From: Bacillaceae bacterium
GTDB lineage: Bacteria; Bacillota; Bacilli; Bacillales_A; Planococcaceae
NCBI GenBank assembly: GCA_030149685.1
Contig: JASLGI010000202.1
Coordinates: 1 to 8,273 of the forward strand
Reading direction: 5' to 3'
DNA length: 8,273 nucleotides
In this document: piece by piece, positions 7,697 to 8,273 of the stretch
Position numbering within the stretch: position 1 is the stretch's first letter
Layout of the letters: every line of letters begins with the position of its first letter
Program-made: the position numbers and the translations under genes
The notes under the pieces: generated by a model
What the model was told of the DNA's origin: nothing
Database searches by the model: none
Seen by the model: the letters and a program-made list of their open reading frames with translations, nothing else

Positions 7697-8116
7697 ATGG
7701 CTAGAAAGAGAAACCGGAAAATCGCACATGTTCAAAATGAATATACAGAAATGAAAAAAGAACGAATGAAGCAACAGAGAAGACGCCGAAAAAAAGTGTA
7801 TCGTCGACTGATGATCGGTGCGTTAGTCATGACCCTCGTTGTTTCAATCTTTGGTTGGGAATATTATCAAAAAAGCAAACGTTTTAATGAGCTTGCCATA
7901 GAAAAAGAAACGTTGAAAGAACAGTTAGAAGAAGTAGATACGTACCAAAAAGATTTGAAAGATGAATTGAAAAAATTAGAAGACGATGAATATATTGAGA
8001 AACTTGCTCGTCAAAAATATCTCGTCGGGAAGTCAGGAGAGACTATTTTTTCAATCCCTGAAGAAGACGTAGAAGATGATCAGAAAGACGACGAAGAAGA
8101 GGATGAAAAGAAGTAG
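7697..8116 (+). CDS. divIC: Cell division protein DivIC (FtsB-like)
   Basis: DivIC is a bitopic septal protein that joins FtsL and DivIB in the divisome and helps activate septal wall synthesis. The 139-aa product has a basic cytoplasmic N-terminus (KQQRRRRKK, 25-33), one membrane helix at about 37-56, an extracytoplasmic coiled coil at about 60-97 rich in Glu, Lys and Leu, and the family signature EYIEKLARQKYLVGKSGE (98-115). An acidic tail (120-139) follows. The positive-inside charge gives an N-in, C-out topology. The ATG at 7697 is preceded by AGAGGGGA and lies 15 nt after rqcP, so it belongs to the same operon. No terminator is seen after its stop; a new promoter begins 5 nt downstream. 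Confidence 0.95.
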   Translation: MARKRNRKIAHVQNEYTEMKKERMKQQRRRRKKVYRRLMIGALVMTLVVSIFGWEYYQKSKRFNELAIEKETLKEQLEEVDTYQKDLKDELKKLEDDEYIEKLARQKYLVGKSGETIFSIPEEDVEDDQKDDEEEDEKK

Positions 8117-8121
8117 TCTTA

Positions 8122-8149
8122 TTGACAGCTTGGCGTAGTAGGCTATAAT
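8122..8149 (+). promoter_or_regulatory. Consensus sigma-A promoter for yabR
   Basis: TTGACA (8122-8127) and TATAAT (8144-8149) are both perfect hexamers with a 16-nt spacer, one shorter than optimal. The likely start of transcription is the A at about 8156. The promoter lies immediately after divIC and points into the leader of yabR, so yabR can be transcribed independently of the mfd-divIC operon. Confidence 0.88.
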
Positions 8150-8155
8150 GAGTGT

Positions 8156-8250
8156 AAGGCTCTTAATTTCTAGGGCGATGAAAATGTGTTTGTAAAGACT
8201 TCTCACGTTCAAAAGAGGTCGCTTAAATTTTAAGGAGGAGCATTTTTTTT
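8156..8250 (+). promoter_or_regulatory. 5' leader of yabR
   Basis: This is an inferred untranslated leader of about 95 nt between the predicted transcription start and the yabR ATG. It holds a hairpin (8197-8203 with 8214-8220, 7 bp including one G-U, 10-nt loop) and a small inverted repeat CTTAAA-T-TTTAAG (8222-8234) that runs into the Shine-Dalgarno TAAGGAGGA (8231-8239). It also has an A/T-rich spacer ending in eight T residues before the start codon. I recognise no known riboswitch. The hairpin lacks a following U-tract, so it is not an evident terminator. Confidence 0.5.
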
Positions 8251-8273
8251 ATGTCAATTGAAGTAGGCAGCAA
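8251..8273 (+). CDS. yabR: S1-domain RNA-binding protein YabR, N-terminal end (partial)
   Basis: Only seven whole codons are visible (MSIEVGS plus a partial eighth, AAN, that would be Lys or Asn). They match the start of B. subtilis YabR, a general-stress-type S1 RNA-binding protein that follows divIC. The ATG is preceded by a full Shine-Dalgarno (AAGGAGG, 8232-8238) with a 12-nt spacer, longer than usual. It has its own promoter at 8122-8149. The identification rests on the short N-terminus plus conserved gene order; the S1 domain is beyond the window. Confidence 0.82.

Noticed and set aside
8117..8250. tRNA, riboswitch or small RNA gene in the divIC-yabR gap
   Set aside because: There is no cloverleaf, CCA end or known riboswitch motif, and the hairpin has no U-tract. 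The gap is explained as a promoter plus leader.
1..8273. Mobile element, CRISPR array, prophage, toxin-antitoxin or new defence system
   Set aside because: I found no direct-repeat arrays, transposase or integrase motifs, target-site duplications or unexplained coding stretches. Every gene fits a conserved housekeeping order with uniform codon style.

Overview
The window reads as a housekeeping locus from a low-to-moderate-GC Bacillota (order Bacillales). Gene order is rplY/ctc (3' end) – pth – mfd – yabM-type flippase – yabN (MazG) – rqcP (yabO) – divIC – yabR (5' end), all on the + strand and in the classic Bacillus subtilis order. It lacks the sporulation-associated genes that B. subtilis has interspersed here: fin/yabK between pth and mfd, spoVT after mfd, and yabP and yabQ before divIC. 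This points to a lineage that does not sporulate, such as Staphylococcaceae, non-sporulating Planococcaceae or Exiguobacterium-like. I cannot fix the genus from the sequence.

Layout. Positions 1-171 are the acidic tail of the L25/Ctc ribosomal protein, followed by a near-perfect hairpin terminator. Peptidyl-tRNA hydrolase (240-800, TTG start) is followed by a second intrinsic terminator (819-846). From 876 a tightly packed block runs to 8116: mfd, a 14-TM-type MOP flippase, YabN, RqcP and DivIC. Three successive junctions overlap (17, 4 and 1 nt), and rqcP and divIC are 15 nt apart, so this block looks like one transcript with translational coupling. Right after divIC a consensus sigma-A promoter (TTGACA, 16 nt, TATAAT) drives the S1-domain gene yabR through a leader of about 95 nt, and the window ends seven codons into that gene.

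The shared theme is translation and genome upkeep. L25 is a ribosomal protein, Pth recycles peptidyl-tRNA, RqcP serves ribosome quality control and YabR is an S1 RNA-binding protein. Mfd couples repair to stalled transcription, and YabN carries a nucleotide-pyrophosphohydrolase module. The envelope and division pair is the flippase and DivIC. I found no mobile element, CRISPR array, tRNA, rRNA or unknown defence-like system. The points worth a second look are regulatory and gene-boundary details: terminator placement, start-site corrections, the yabR leader and the stripped-down sporulation content.
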